DNA from: Gammaproteobacteria bacterium | GTDB taxonomy: Bacteria; Pseudomonadota; Gammaproteobacteria; Pseudomonadales; Pseudomonadaceae | Direction of reading: 5' to 3' | Length of the DNA: 5,232 bases | Assembly (NCBI GenBank): GCA_012513235.1 | Contig: JAAZCO010000023.1 | Span: forward strand, 1-5,232 | In this document: piece by piece, positions 1-5,232 of the stretch | Position numbering within the stretch: the stretch's first letter is position 1 | Layout of the letters: each line of letters opens with the position of its first letter | Translations under genes and position numbers: made by a program | The notes under the pieces: generated by a model | What the model was told of the DNA's origin: nothing | The model's database searches: none | The model's input: only the letters and a program-made list of their open reading frames with translations

Positions 1-99
1 CAGGTCCTTAACCCCAGCTAGACGAGCTGCTTCAAATGCACGCAATTGCGCCAAACCACTTGGACCTGCGCCTAATATAGCGATTTTTTTCTTACTCAA
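1..99 (-). CDS. Flavin-containing monooxygenase, N-terminal fragment (Tmm-like)
   Basis: Only the first 33 codons are inside the window; the gene continues past base 1. The start chosen is TTG at 99-97, preceded by GGGAGAG (110-104) with GGAG six bases upstream of the start. The protein opens with MSKKKIAILGAGPSGLAQLR, then AFEAARLAGVKDL. Residues 6-15 form a beta strand plus GxGxxG dinucleotide-binding loop (G10, G12, G15), the FAD-binding Rossmann start of flavoprotein monooxygenases. From memory, the pattern IAILGAGPSG-AQLRAF is close to the N-terminus of bacterial trimethylamine monooxygenase (Tmm), which oxidises trimethylamine to its N-oxide with NADPH and O2 in the cytoplasm. The NADPH site and the FMO fingerprint lie outside the window, so the substrate is inference; other class B monooxygenases remain possible. 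It is divergent from the NTF2-like gene at 514. Confidence 0.85.
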   Translation of the reverse strand, partial: MSKKKIAILGAGPSGLAQLRAFEAARLAGVKDL

Positions 100-131
100 A
101 ATACTCTCCCACGGATAACATTGCTTATTAC

Positions 132-159
132 CTTATAGTATCTAGGCATATAGTTTCAA
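132..159 (-). promoter_or_regulatory. Candidate sigma-70 promoter for the flavin monooxygenase
   Basis: On the minus strand, TTGAAA (159-154, 5/6 match to TTGACA) is followed after 16 bases by TATAAG (137-132, 5/6 match to TATAAT). Transcription would begin near 125, giving a leader of about 25 bases to the TTG start at 99. Matches of this kind arise by chance in AT-rich DNA, but the distance to the gene is sensible. Confidence 0.45.
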
Positions 160-174
160 GTAAAAATATAATAT

Positions 175-188
175 CTATTCGAGAATAG
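175..188. repeat. Inverted repeat, candidate operator
   Basis: CTATTC (175-180) and GAATAG (183-188) are exact inverted repeats separated by two bases. The dyad lies just upstream of the -35 element of the minus-strand promoter candidate, roughly 50-60 bases before its predicted start, which is a typical activator position. No regulator can be named from the sequence. Confidence 0.3.
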
Positions 189-396
189 TATTAGTTATCT
201 TCGATTTATAGGCACAACTAACACTTGTTTCATGACATTATAAAAATCATATTATTGATATTTTTTAATTATATAACGCAAAACAAAACCCCAATTAAAG
301 ACAGCAAAAAAACGCAAACAATTATCATTATTAAAATAAAAAGCATAGCAATACACTATATTTCAGCACCCAATGCAGCGCGCAAAAACACAGTTT

Positions 397-424
397 TTTA
401 CAGTCAAACGCGCTGATTTATTGT
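397..424 (+). promoter_or_regulatory. Weak candidate promoter for the NTF2-like gene
   Basis: TTTACA (397-402, 5/6 match to the -35 consensus) is followed after 16 bases by TATTGT (419-424, 4/6 match to the -10 consensus). It would give a leader of about 80 bases before the ATG at 514. The -10 overlaps the palindrome at 422-433, so a protein bound there would block it. Confidence 0.25.
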
Positions 425-433
425 ATATATACA
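422..433. repeat. Perfect 12-bp palindrome TGTATATATACA
   Basis: The sequence equals its own reverse complement over 12 bases. A wider imperfect dyad, CGCTG (411-415) with CAGCG (432-436), overlaps it. The TGT-N6-ACA shape is common in operators of dimeric helix-turn-helix regulators. It sits about 80 bases upstream of the NTF2-like start and overlaps its candidate -10, so repression is the simplest reading. Chance occurrence in AT-rich DNA is possible. Confidence 0.35.
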
Positions 434-457
434 GCGTTCAAACACTATGTGTGTCTA

Positions 458-477
458 GCTCTGAGCAGCACCAGAGC
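458..477 (+). repeat. Hairpin in the leader of the NTF2-like gene
   Basis: GCTCTG (458-463) pairs with CAGAGC (472-477) across an 8-base loop. No T-tract follows, so it is not a terminator. It lies about 25 bases upstream of the AAAAAGG ribosome binding site and could affect mRNA stability or access; function unknown. Confidence 0.3.
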
Positions 478-513
478 ACTTTAATTTACTAATAATAAAA
501 AGGCCGATTGACC

Positions 514-963
514 ATGACTGATGATGTATTTTCCAACCCGAATCCAAACCGCGATACGGTTGCCGATATGCTGGCCATTAATAATCTTATTTTAAGCTAT
601 GGGTTTTACGTTGATTTGTGCGATGGCGATGCCGTCGCCAACCTCTGGACCGAAGATGGCGAGTACATTGTGCACAATGTCGGCAGCTGGAAAGGTCGTC
701 AGCAACTCAAGGAGATGGTGGCCAGTCAAATGCACCAAGACTATGTCGCAGCAGGTTGTATGCACTTTATGGGCGCGCCACAAATCACTATTGAGCAAGA
801 CGATGCCTATGCACGTAGCAATACCTTGCTGATCACTTATGACCCAGCAGGCTTTGCGATTGATCGTGTGTCAAACAACGTCTGGCACTTTCGTAGAACT
901 GCACAGGGCTGGAAAGTTGTCTTAAGAAAAAACACCCTATTGGCTCCCAAGACAGCGCAATAA
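514..963 (+). CDS. NTF2/SnoaL-like family protein
   Basis: A 149-residue protein of the size and pattern of the SnoaL-like branch of the NTF2 superfamily, small cone-shaped alpha+beta-barrel proteins that act as isomerases, dehydratases, cyclases or binding subunits. Visible family features are an N-terminal helix with SYGFYVDLCDGD (residues 28-39), LWTEDGEY (44-51), a GCMHF turn (81-85) and a closing pair of strands with WHFRR (124-128) and GWKVVLRKN (132-140). The Tyr32/Asp34/His84 region resembles the acid-base pocket of scytalone-dehydratase-like members, but catalysis is not proven. There is no signal peptide, so it is probably cytoplasmic. ATG at 514 is chosen over the in-frame TTG at 508 because AAAAAGG ends at 503, ten bases before the ATG. 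Its divergent neighbour is a flavin monooxygenase, suggesting a shared substrate or shared control. The substrate cannot be read from the sequence. Confidence 0.85.
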   Translation: MTDDVFSNPNPNRDTVADMLAINNLILSYGFYVDLCDGDAVANLWTEDGEYIVHNVGSWKGRQQLKEMVASQMHQDYVAAGCMHFMGAPQITIEQDDAYARSNTLLITYDPAGFAIDRVSNNVWHFRRTAQGWKVVLRKNTLLAPKTAQ

Positions 964-977
964 TAAATGCCAAGTGG

Positions 978-1077
978 GTCAGCTCTGACTCTATAGCCAG
1001 CTTAGGCGGTATCAAGCTATTATAGGAGGCGGTTGAGCGATTGATTGCCCCTATGCACATACTGCATACAGCTCAAC
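978..1077 (+). repeat. Cluster of dyads downstream of the NTF2-like gene
   Basis: Several inverted repeats follow the stop codon: GTCAG/CTGAC (978-982/985-989), AGCTT/AAGCT (about 998-1018), and a nested pair with GTTGAGC (1032-1038) pairing GCTCAAC (1071-1077) around TATGCA (1052-1057) and TGCATA (1063-1068). An AGGAGG lies at 1024-1029 without a convincing open frame behind it. The region could be a structured 3' untranslated region or a small RNA ending at the terminator at 1101-1135. Confidence 0.3.
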
Positions 1078-1100
1078 AGCTCATCTAATCAATTTACAGC

Positions 1101-1135
1101 TAGCACCTACTGACTTGCAGTCAGGTGCTACTTTT
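1101..1135 (+). terminator. Probable rho-independent terminator
   Basis: TAGCACC (1101-1107) pairs with GGTGCTA (1124-1130). After a three-base bulge the stem continues as TGACT (1111-1115) with AGTCA (1119-1123) around a TGC loop. A short T-run (1132-1135) follows. The stem is strong but the T-tract is weak. It would end transcription of the NTF2-like gene and separate it from the diguanylate cyclase. Confidence 0.5.
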
Positions 1136-1253
1136 ATGCGCGACCAACTACCAGCCCCACAGTCCTCGCGGGCGCGGTGTTATTTTTCAGTTTTCAAATA
1201 TTATTTATTTTACTCTTGCTGTTCATTGTAAAAGAGTTGCTAGCGGTCTTAAT

Positions 1254-1260
1254 AAAAGGA
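1254..1260 (+). promoter_or_regulatory. Ribosome binding site deciding the diguanylate cyclase start
   Basis: AAAAGGA lies eight bases before the TTG at 1269 and is the only good Shine-Dalgarno sequence ahead of the first membrane segment in this frame. It is why TTG 1269 is preferred over GTG 1125, which lies inside the terminator hairpin, and over TTG 1317, which has no binding site. Confidence 0.5.
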
Positions 1261-1268
1261 TATGTAAC

Positions 1269-2954
1269 TTGCAGCAGACCATAATAGGCAATGAACTGCC
1301 CCCTCAAAGCCTGTATTTGCAGGATAAATATGCTGTATTTAAGCGCTTTTTAATTTTGTTCTTACTGCTGTCTTTAGTTATATCTATAGTGAGCTGGCCT
1401 ATTTATCAGCAATACCAAAAAGGCCTACAAAAACAACTGCTTGCGCAAGAAGAAATCTCTGTTGTATCAGCTATACAAATGTTTCAAAAAGAGATGTATG
1501 AACAGCTGCATATGTTGGATTTAATTGTTAAATCAGATGCTTTAAATGATTACCTAGCGCAAGGCTCTGCTGAACAAAAAGCACGCCTTGAAAACATCTT
1601 TAAAAATATTTCTACCTCCTTTCATCGCTTTGATCAAATACGTTTGCTTGATAACGCAGGACAAGAGCAAATCAGGGTTAATTTAGTTGATCAACAAGCA
1701 GTTTTGATTCCGCAGCATGAGCTACAAAATAAAGCGCAGCGCTACTACTTCACAGCCACACAAAAAATGCCACCGGGCCAGCTGTATATTTCAGCAATGG
1801 ACCTGAATATTGAGCAAGGCGTTTTAGAATTGCCGCATAAACCGACCTTACGCTTTTCCACCGCCGTGCACGATGCACAAGGTCAACCCGCGGGTGTACT
1901 GGTGATTAACTACCTTGCTAAAGGCATGCTCGTCCGTTTTCGTGAGCTGATGACGCAGCGCATTGACCAGCAAGGTATGTTGCTTAACAACCAAGGTTAT
2001 TGGCTAAGCAACCATGAGCGCGACAACGAATGGGGCGCGGACTTAAATCGTCCTGATCATAATTTTAGTCAGTTCTTCCCCAATGTATGGCCTATAATTC
2101 GTGCGCATCAATCAGGCATTTTAGAAACAAAAACAGGTGTTTTTCGTTATGAAAGTGTTGATCCGTTAAACTTTCTTGACAGTCAACCGGCTCATTTCAG
2201 TATGCAGCACCACCCTTTTATTTCACCTGAGTCTTACGACAATACCGATTGGAAGCTGGTTATTTTCCTACCCAATGAAGTGCTGTATGCACATTCTTTT
2301 TTACATCAACCTTTAGGGCGTACTTTACTGGGCTTACTGGTTTTAATGATTGCATGCTTGGCATGGCTGGGCGCTTATTTAACCGTACAAAAGAAGCTGA
2401 ATCACCAACAAGAACAACAGACACGTGCGATTTTAGAGCGACAAGCCAATATCGATACTCTGACCGGAATTAGCAACCGCAGGCACTTTTATGCCCAAGG
2501 TGAAGCTGAACTGGAACGTGCACTGCAACAAGACACCCCATTAGCCGTACTCATGCTGGACGCCGATCGTTTTAAAAAGGTCAACGACACCTACGGCCAT
2601 GCCATTGGTGATTTGGTTTTGCAAGAGTTAGCTAATACCGCAATTACTGCATTGCGTGACACCGATGTACTCGGGCGTATTGGCGGTGAAGAATTTGCCG
2701 TACTGCTACCCGATACTTCATTCGCGCAAGCCCAAGACATAGCTGAGCGCTTAAGAAGCGATATTGCTCAATGCCAAGTTCCTATCAGTGCACATGACAA
2801 GATCAACTTCACCGTATCAATTGGTTTAGTGATGCTCGGCGCTACAGACACAGAGTTAGCGCATCTTTTACAAAAAGCTGACTTAGCACTGTATCAAGCC
2901 AAGCAGCAAGGTCGTAACCGCGTGGTCAGTTACAGTCAAGCGATGTCGAACTAA
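1269..2954 (+). CDS. Membrane diguanylate cyclase with periplasmic Cache-like sensor
   Basis: A 561-residue enzyme expected to make cyclic di-GMP from two GTP at the inner membrane. From the TTG start, a membrane segment spans about residues 27-45, a periplasmic sensor region about 46-347, a second membrane segment 352-372, a Gln-rich helical linker 373-392, and a GGDEF domain from about 393 (DTLTG at 396-400) to 556. The metal-binding region is LDADRFKKVND (430-440, D431), the active-site loop is GGEEF (472-476) and the inhibitory I-site is RDTD (463-466), five residues before GGEEF, so catalysis and product inhibition both look intact. No EAL domain is present. The sensor carries IRLLDNAGQE and GQLYISAMDLNIE (170-182), a pattern I associate with double-Cache domains; the ligand is unknown. 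Starting at GTG 1125 would add 48 unlikely residues encoded across a hairpin. Confidence 0.9.
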   Translation: MQQTIIGNELPPQSLYLQDKYAVFKRFLILFLLLSLVISIVSWPIYQQYQKGLQKQLLAQEEISVVSAIQMFQKEMYEQLHMLDLIVKSDALNDYLAQGSAEQKARLENIFKNISTSFHRFDQIRLLDNAGQEQIRVNLVDQQAVLIPQHELQNKAQRYYFTATQKMPPGQLYISAMDLNIEQGVLELPHKPTLRFSTAVHDAQGQPAGVLVINYLAKGMLVRFRELMTQRIDQQGMLLNNQGYWLSNHERDNEWGADLNRPDHNFSQFFPNVWPIIRAHQSGILETKTGVFRYESVDPLNFLDSQPAHFSMQHHPFISPESYDNTDWKLVIFLPNEVLYAHSFLHQPLGRTLLGLLVLMIACLAWLGAYLTVQKKLNHQQEQQTRAILERQANIDTLTGISNRRHFYAQGEAELERALQQDTPLAVLMLDADRFKKVNDTYGHAIGDLVLQELANTAITALRDTDVLGRIGGEEFAVLLPDTSFAQAQDIAERLRSDIAQCQVPISAHDKINFTVSIGLVMLGATDTELAHLLQKADLALYQAKQQGRNRVVSYSQAMSN

Positions 2955-2955
2955 T

Positions 2956-3495
2956 CATCAACTGGTGATTATCAACATCCCCATCGGCGCGGATGGCCGC
3001 ATACAGAGCCAAGCTGAACTACAACATGATGAGCACTCTTCAATCACCTTAGCGCTCTGGGACGAGGATAATAAAGGCATCGAAGGCTTAGCTTATGATC
3101 TAAACAATGATCGTCTCTATGTCGCTAAAGAGCGTGATCCAATCCAATTTCTGGAAGTCAGCGGTATCCGCGCCAGCTTAGAATAAGGGCTGTCCGTTCA
3201 GGTGCGCAATCTATCGGATTGGGTGCAAGACAATGTCTTTGCCACTGACCTATCCTCCGCCACCTTTGATCAAAAAACGGGGCATTTGATTCTGCTCAGC
3301 GATGAATCCAAGCTGCTGATCGAAATAACTACAAGTGGTGAAGTGATTAGTTTTCGCTCGCTATCACGGGGCTTTGCGGGTTTACGCCGCGGTATCCCGC
3401 AAGCCGAAGGTGTGAGTATGGATGCAGACGAGCATTTATATGTGGTCAGCGAACCCAATTTGTTCTATCGCTTTGCGCGTCAATCCAACGAATAA
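2956..3495 (+). pseudogene. SdiA-regulated (YjiK-type) beta-propeller protein, broken
   Basis: Two stretches in the same reading frame, split by TAA at 3184-3186, together make about 178 residues of one protein. The first holds NKGIEGLAYD and RLYVAKERDP. The second holds DLSSATFDQKTGHLILLSDE and AEGVSMDADEHLYVVSEPN, ending in FYRF. These match the C-terminal half of the SdiA-regulated (YjiK-like) family, exported beta-propeller proteins of unclear function. Full members are about 300 residues with an N-terminal signal or anchor; here everything before roughly HQLVIINIP is missing and the homology begins right behind the diguanylate cyclase stop. There is no ribosome binding site at the GTG at 2965. 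Loss of the 5' part plus an internal stop argues for a pseudogene. Reinitiation at the GTG at 3202 could yield only a fragment. A sequencing error could explain the stop but not the missing half. Confidence 0.8.
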
Positions 3496-3541
3496 ATATG
3501 CCGCTGCGCCAATCTGTAGCGACTTATATTCTATGATCGGC

Positions 3542-3569
3542 CCACCACTTAAAAGGTGGAGAGTTTTTT
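3542..3569 (+). terminator. Possible weak terminator or attenuator ahead of cobU
   Basis: CCACC (3542-3546) pairs with GGTGG (3555-3559) across an 8-base loop, followed by AGAG and six Ts (3564-3569). The T-run starts four bases after the stem, further than ideal. A second possible stem, GCTGG (3570-3574) with CCAGC (3591-3595), follows immediately. It may end transcripts from the broken upstream gene or act as a leader element of cobU. Confidence 0.35.
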
Positions 3570-3631
3570 GCTGGAATCTGTTCAAGCCAACCAGCGCCCA
3601 GCACCTTAATCGTTCTATTCTGGAGTTCTGC

Positions 3632-4177
3632 ATGATCAACAGCTGTCACACCCTAGTTCTAGGTGGTATTCGCTCTGGCAAAACCGCCTTAGCCGAAGCA
3701 CAAGCGGCAAACCAAGCAGCGCCGGTGGTGTATGTCGCCACCGCCACAGCGGGTGATGATGAAATGGCCAAGCGCATCAGTCGCCACCAAGCCATTCGCC
3801 CACAGGACTGGGGGTTAGTGGAAGAGCAGTTGGATTTAGGCAAGGTGTTACAACAACATGCACAACTGATTCCCGCACCCTGCCTGCTGATTGACTGCAT
3901 GAGCTTATGGCTGAGCAATCTGTTGTACGCTGGCGGCGAGCAACTGCAGATCCAACGCGACGCTTTTTTAGCCCAGATCGAGGGGTATCCAGGCCCTTTA
4001 GTGATTGTCAGTAACGAAACCGGATTGGGCATCATCGGCATGGACCCTCTCACTCGGCAGTTTTGTGACGAGCTGGGCTGGCTCAATCAAGCCTTAGCGC
4101 AACGCTGTCAGCGCGTTGTCATGGCTATCGCTGGCTTGGCATTAACCTTAAAAGATACACCCAGCAATAATCTGTAA
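3632..4177 (+). CDS. cobU: Adenosylcobinamide kinase / adenosylcobinamide-phosphate guanylyltransferase
   Basis: A 181-residue cytoplasmic enzyme (also called CobP) that phosphorylates adenosylcobinamide and transfers GMP from GTP to the phosphate, giving adenosylcobinamide-GDP for nucleotide-loop assembly of cobalamin. The P-loop is LGGIRSGKT (residues 10-18, K17). The second strand is VVYVATA (32-38). DDEM with RISRHQAIRP (48-57) carries His52, which aligns with the guanylylated His46 of Salmonella CobU. VSNETGLGI and the downstream DELGWLNQ complete the family signature. Length matches the usual 170-185. ATG 3632 has GGAG at 3622-3625, six bases upstream; the open frame continues upstream to about 3422, but that part runs through the preceding pseudogene and hairpin region and shows no family similarity. 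It lies upstream of cbiB on the same strand, 153 bases apart. All key residues are present. Confidence 0.95.
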   Translation: MINSCHTLVLGGIRSGKTALAEAQAANQAAPVVYVATATAGDDEMAKRISRHQAIRPQDWGLVEEQLDLGKVLQQHAQLIPAPCLLIDCMSLWLSNLLYAGGEQLQIQRDAFLAQIEGYPGPLVIVSNETGLGIIGMDPLTRQFCDELGWLNQALAQRCQRVVMAIAGLALTLKDTPSNNL

Positions 4178-4223
4178 TAGCTACTGCGGCTTAAGGTGAA
4201 AATGTAGAGTTAAATCGAGCTAG

Positions 4224-4319
4224 AACACCGCAAAAGCATATTCTGCTGAGGCGCAATCAGGTAGGCTGGCTCGCATTATGACTTTGTCACTATTAACAAC
4301 TATGACCACCTGCGGTGTT
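4224..4319 (+). repeat. Long-range inverted repeat upstream of cbiB
   Basis: AACACCGCA (4224-4232) and TGCGGTGTT (4311-4319) are exact 9-base inverted repeats 78 bases apart. The second arm ends immediately before the cbiB ribosome binding site, so a closed stem would stack against it and could limit translation. The enclosed sequence holds the B12-box-like stretch at 4255-4270. No T-tract follows. Confidence 0.4.
4255..4270 (+). promoter_or_regulatory. B12-box-like stretch, possibly degenerate cobalamin riboswitch
   Basis: AATCAGGTAGGCTGGC agrees with the B12-box form AGTCAGGAGACCTGCC at 10 of 16 positions. GGTGAAAAT at 4195-4203 resembles an upstream core element. However, no GCCACTG-type core is seen and the spacing of about 60 bases is shorter than in known cobalamin riboswitches. 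It may be a decayed remnant or chance. Confidence 0.15.
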
Positions 4320-4324
4320 AGGGA
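4320..4324 (+). promoter_or_regulatory. Ribosome binding site fixing the cbiB GTG start
   Basis: AGGGA lies six bases before GTG 4331. A TAG stop in the same frame at 4319-4321 rules out any upstream start, so the GTG is well supported. Confidence 0.7.
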
Positions 4325-4330
4325 AATTCG

Positions 4331-5232
4331 GTGTCACTATTTGCTCCTTTTCTTGTCTGTCTGCTCGCCCTGCTGCTCGATCGCCTACTAGGCGAACCCA
4401 AACGTTGGCACCCTTTAGTTGGCTTTGGCAACTTTGTTAGCCGCATAGAAAAAAGATGGAATACCCAGCCGCACCGCCCTGCGCGCAGCCTAATGGCTGG
4501 CTCAATTGCTTTGCTGTTGGCGACTTTACCAATCTTGGCACTAGCGCTATGGATTTCTAGTGTGCTGGATGGCATCGGGCTGATTGCGGCTCAAACTGTC
4601 GCTCTCTGGTTAGCGATTTCACTGCGTGGGCTGACAGAACACGGTTTGGCTGTGGCTTATCCACTGCAGCTGGGCCAGCTGGACAATGCCCGCGCGCAGG
4701 TCAGCCGTATTGTTAGCCGCCAAGCCAGCGCTTTAGATGAGCAAGGCGTAGCGGCTGCTGCCACTGAATCGATGCTAGAAAACGGTGCCGATGCGGTGTT
4801 TGCCAGCCTATTTTGGCTGCTGATTGCTGGTATTCCCGGCGTAGTACTGCATCGCATGATCAATACTTTAGATGCGATGTGGGGCTATCGCAGCCCGCAG
4901 TTTCTCTATTTTGGCCGCCCTGCCGCACGTTTAGACGATATTTTAGGCTGGCTACCCGCACGCCTGACCGCTTTAACTTACGCGCTACTGGGCAATCGTA
5001 AACTAGCCATGCACTGTTGGCGCACCCAAGCACCACAATGGGACAGCCCTAATGCTGGCCCCGTCATGGCGGCTGGTGCCGGTGCGTTAAATATACGCCT
5101 TGGTGGACCATCACCTTATCCCAGCGGAATTAAACAACGTCCAATTCTCGGTGGCACACAACCCGCCAGCGCCGCCAGTATCGAAGCCGCTATTGCTTTG
5201 GTGCGCCATGGCACTTGGTTGTGGCTCGTCGC
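4331..5232 (+). CDS. cbiB: Adenosylcobinamide-phosphate synthase (CbiB/CobD), 3' end cut
   Basis: Inner-membrane enzyme that joins adenosylcobyric acid with aminopropanol or its phosphate to form (adenosyl)cobinamide (phosphate), the substrate of CobU-type enzymes. It is called CobD in Pseudomonas naming, not to be confused with the Salmonella CobD decarboxylase. 300 codons are visible without a stop; the family is about 300-320 residues, so only the C-terminal tail is missing. Family motifs in order: DRLLGEPKRWHPLVGFGN (17-34), ESMLENGADAVF (146-157), NTLDAMWGY (178-186), ARLDDILGWLPARL (199-212), SPNAGPVMAAGAGAL (239-253) and RLGG (256-259). Hydrophobic segments lie near 3-20, 54-79, 84-98 and 158-173, with another starting at 295. 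GTG 4331 is the first possible start after an in-frame stop and has AGGGA six bases upstream. The gene probably follows cobU in one transcription unit. Confidence 0.95.
   Translation, partial: MSLFAPFLVCLLALLLDRLLGEPKRWHPLVGFGNFVSRIEKRWNTQPHRPARSLMAGSIALLLATLPILALALWISSVLDGIGLIAAQTVALWLAISLRGLTEHGLAVAYPLQLGQLDNARAQVSRIVSRQASALDEQGVAAAATESMLENGADAVFASLFWLLIAGIPGVVLHRMINTLDAMWGYRSPQFLYFGRPAARLDDILGWLPARLTALTYALLGNRKLAMHCWRTQAPQWDSPNAGPVMAAGAGALNIRLGGPSPYPSGIKQRPILGGTQPASAASIEAAIALVRHGTWLWLV

Larger units (their letters stand above)
100..513. other. AT-rich divergent intergenic region, no gene
   Basis: These 414 bases separate two divergent genes. The stretch from about 120 to 350 is extremely AT-rich (11 of 60 bases are G or C in 241-300), far below the flanking genes. 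An open frame from 225 to 416 starts at TTG without a ribosome binding site and encodes a low-complexity Ile/Lys-rich peptide, so I do not call it a gene. What can be supported are candidate promoters for both flanking genes, a dyad at 175-188, a perfect palindrome at 422-433 and a short hairpin at 458-477, each listed separately. Confidence 0.7.

Noticed and set aside
248..260. Near match to an IHF binding site on the minus strand
   Set aside because: One conserved position differs and the surrounding DNA is so AT-rich that such matches are expected by chance.
225..416. Open frame for a 63-residue Ile/Lys-rich peptide
   Set aside because: TTG start without a ribosome binding site, low-complexity composition that simply reflects AT-rich DNA, and no recognisable family.
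1024..1088. Possible 15-codon peptide starting at TTG 1041 behind AGGAGG
   Set aside because: Spacing from the AGGAGG is 11 bases, the peptide has no recognisable features, and it lies within a hairpin-rich spacer.
3422..3631. Upstream extension of the cobU frame
   Set aside because: It runs through the pseudogene end and the hairpin region, has no family similarity, and the ATG at 3632 has a good ribosome binding site.
3646..4086. Minus-strand open frame of 146 codons
   Set aside because: It is the antisense shadow of cobU, whose P-loop, His52 and family motifs are unambiguous.
4279..4389. Short frame from an ATG upstream of cbiB reading through its start in another frame
   Set aside because: About 37 codons, overlaps the well-supported cbiB coding region, and shows no ribosome binding site or family.
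1..5232. CRISPR array, insertion sequence, tRNA or rRNA
   Set aside because: No regularly spaced direct repeats, transposase motifs, cloverleaf or rRNA-like sequence were seen on either strand.

Overview
The window looks like chromosomal DNA from a gammaproteobacterium of the order Pseudomonadales. The cobalamin protein CobD/CbiB reads very much like the Pseudomonas form as I remember it. Overall GC is clearly lower than in typical Pseudomonas, which would fit a lower-GC relative, but no genus can be fixed from the sequence alone.

Left part (1-963): a divergent gene pair. A flavin-containing monooxygenase leaves the window on the minus strand; only its first 33 residues are visible, and they resemble trimethylamine monooxygenase (Tmm). 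A small NTF2/SnoaL-like protein (514-963) is on the plus strand. Between them lie about 400 very AT-rich bases with candidate divergent promoters, a 6-bp-arm dyad and a perfect 12-bp palindrome, but no convincing gene.

Middle part (964-3495): an intergenic stretch with several dyads ends in a terminator-like hairpin. It is followed by a membrane-anchored diguanylate cyclase (best start TTG at 1269) with a periplasmic Cache-like sensor region and a GGEEF domain that keeps its inhibitory I-site. Directly behind it is the 3' part of an SdiA-regulated (YjiK-type) beta-propeller gene, which has lost its 5' part and carries an in-frame stop: a decaying pseudogene.

Right part (3496-5232): cobalamin nucleotide-loop assembly. 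cobU/cobP (3632-4177) encodes adenosylcobinamide kinase/guanylyltransferase. cbiB/cobD (4331 to the window end) encodes adenosylcobinamide-phosphate synthase and lacks only its last residues. CbiB makes adenosylcobinamide phosphate, which CobU converts to adenosylcobinamide-GDP. The 153-base gap between them holds a long-range inverted repeat ending at the cbiB ribosome binding site and a sequence weakly like a cobalamin-riboswitch B12 box.

I see no clearly new multi-gene system. The points most worth checking are the divergent monooxygenase/NTF2-like pair, the broken SdiA-regulated gene, and the two structured leaders around the cobalamin genes.
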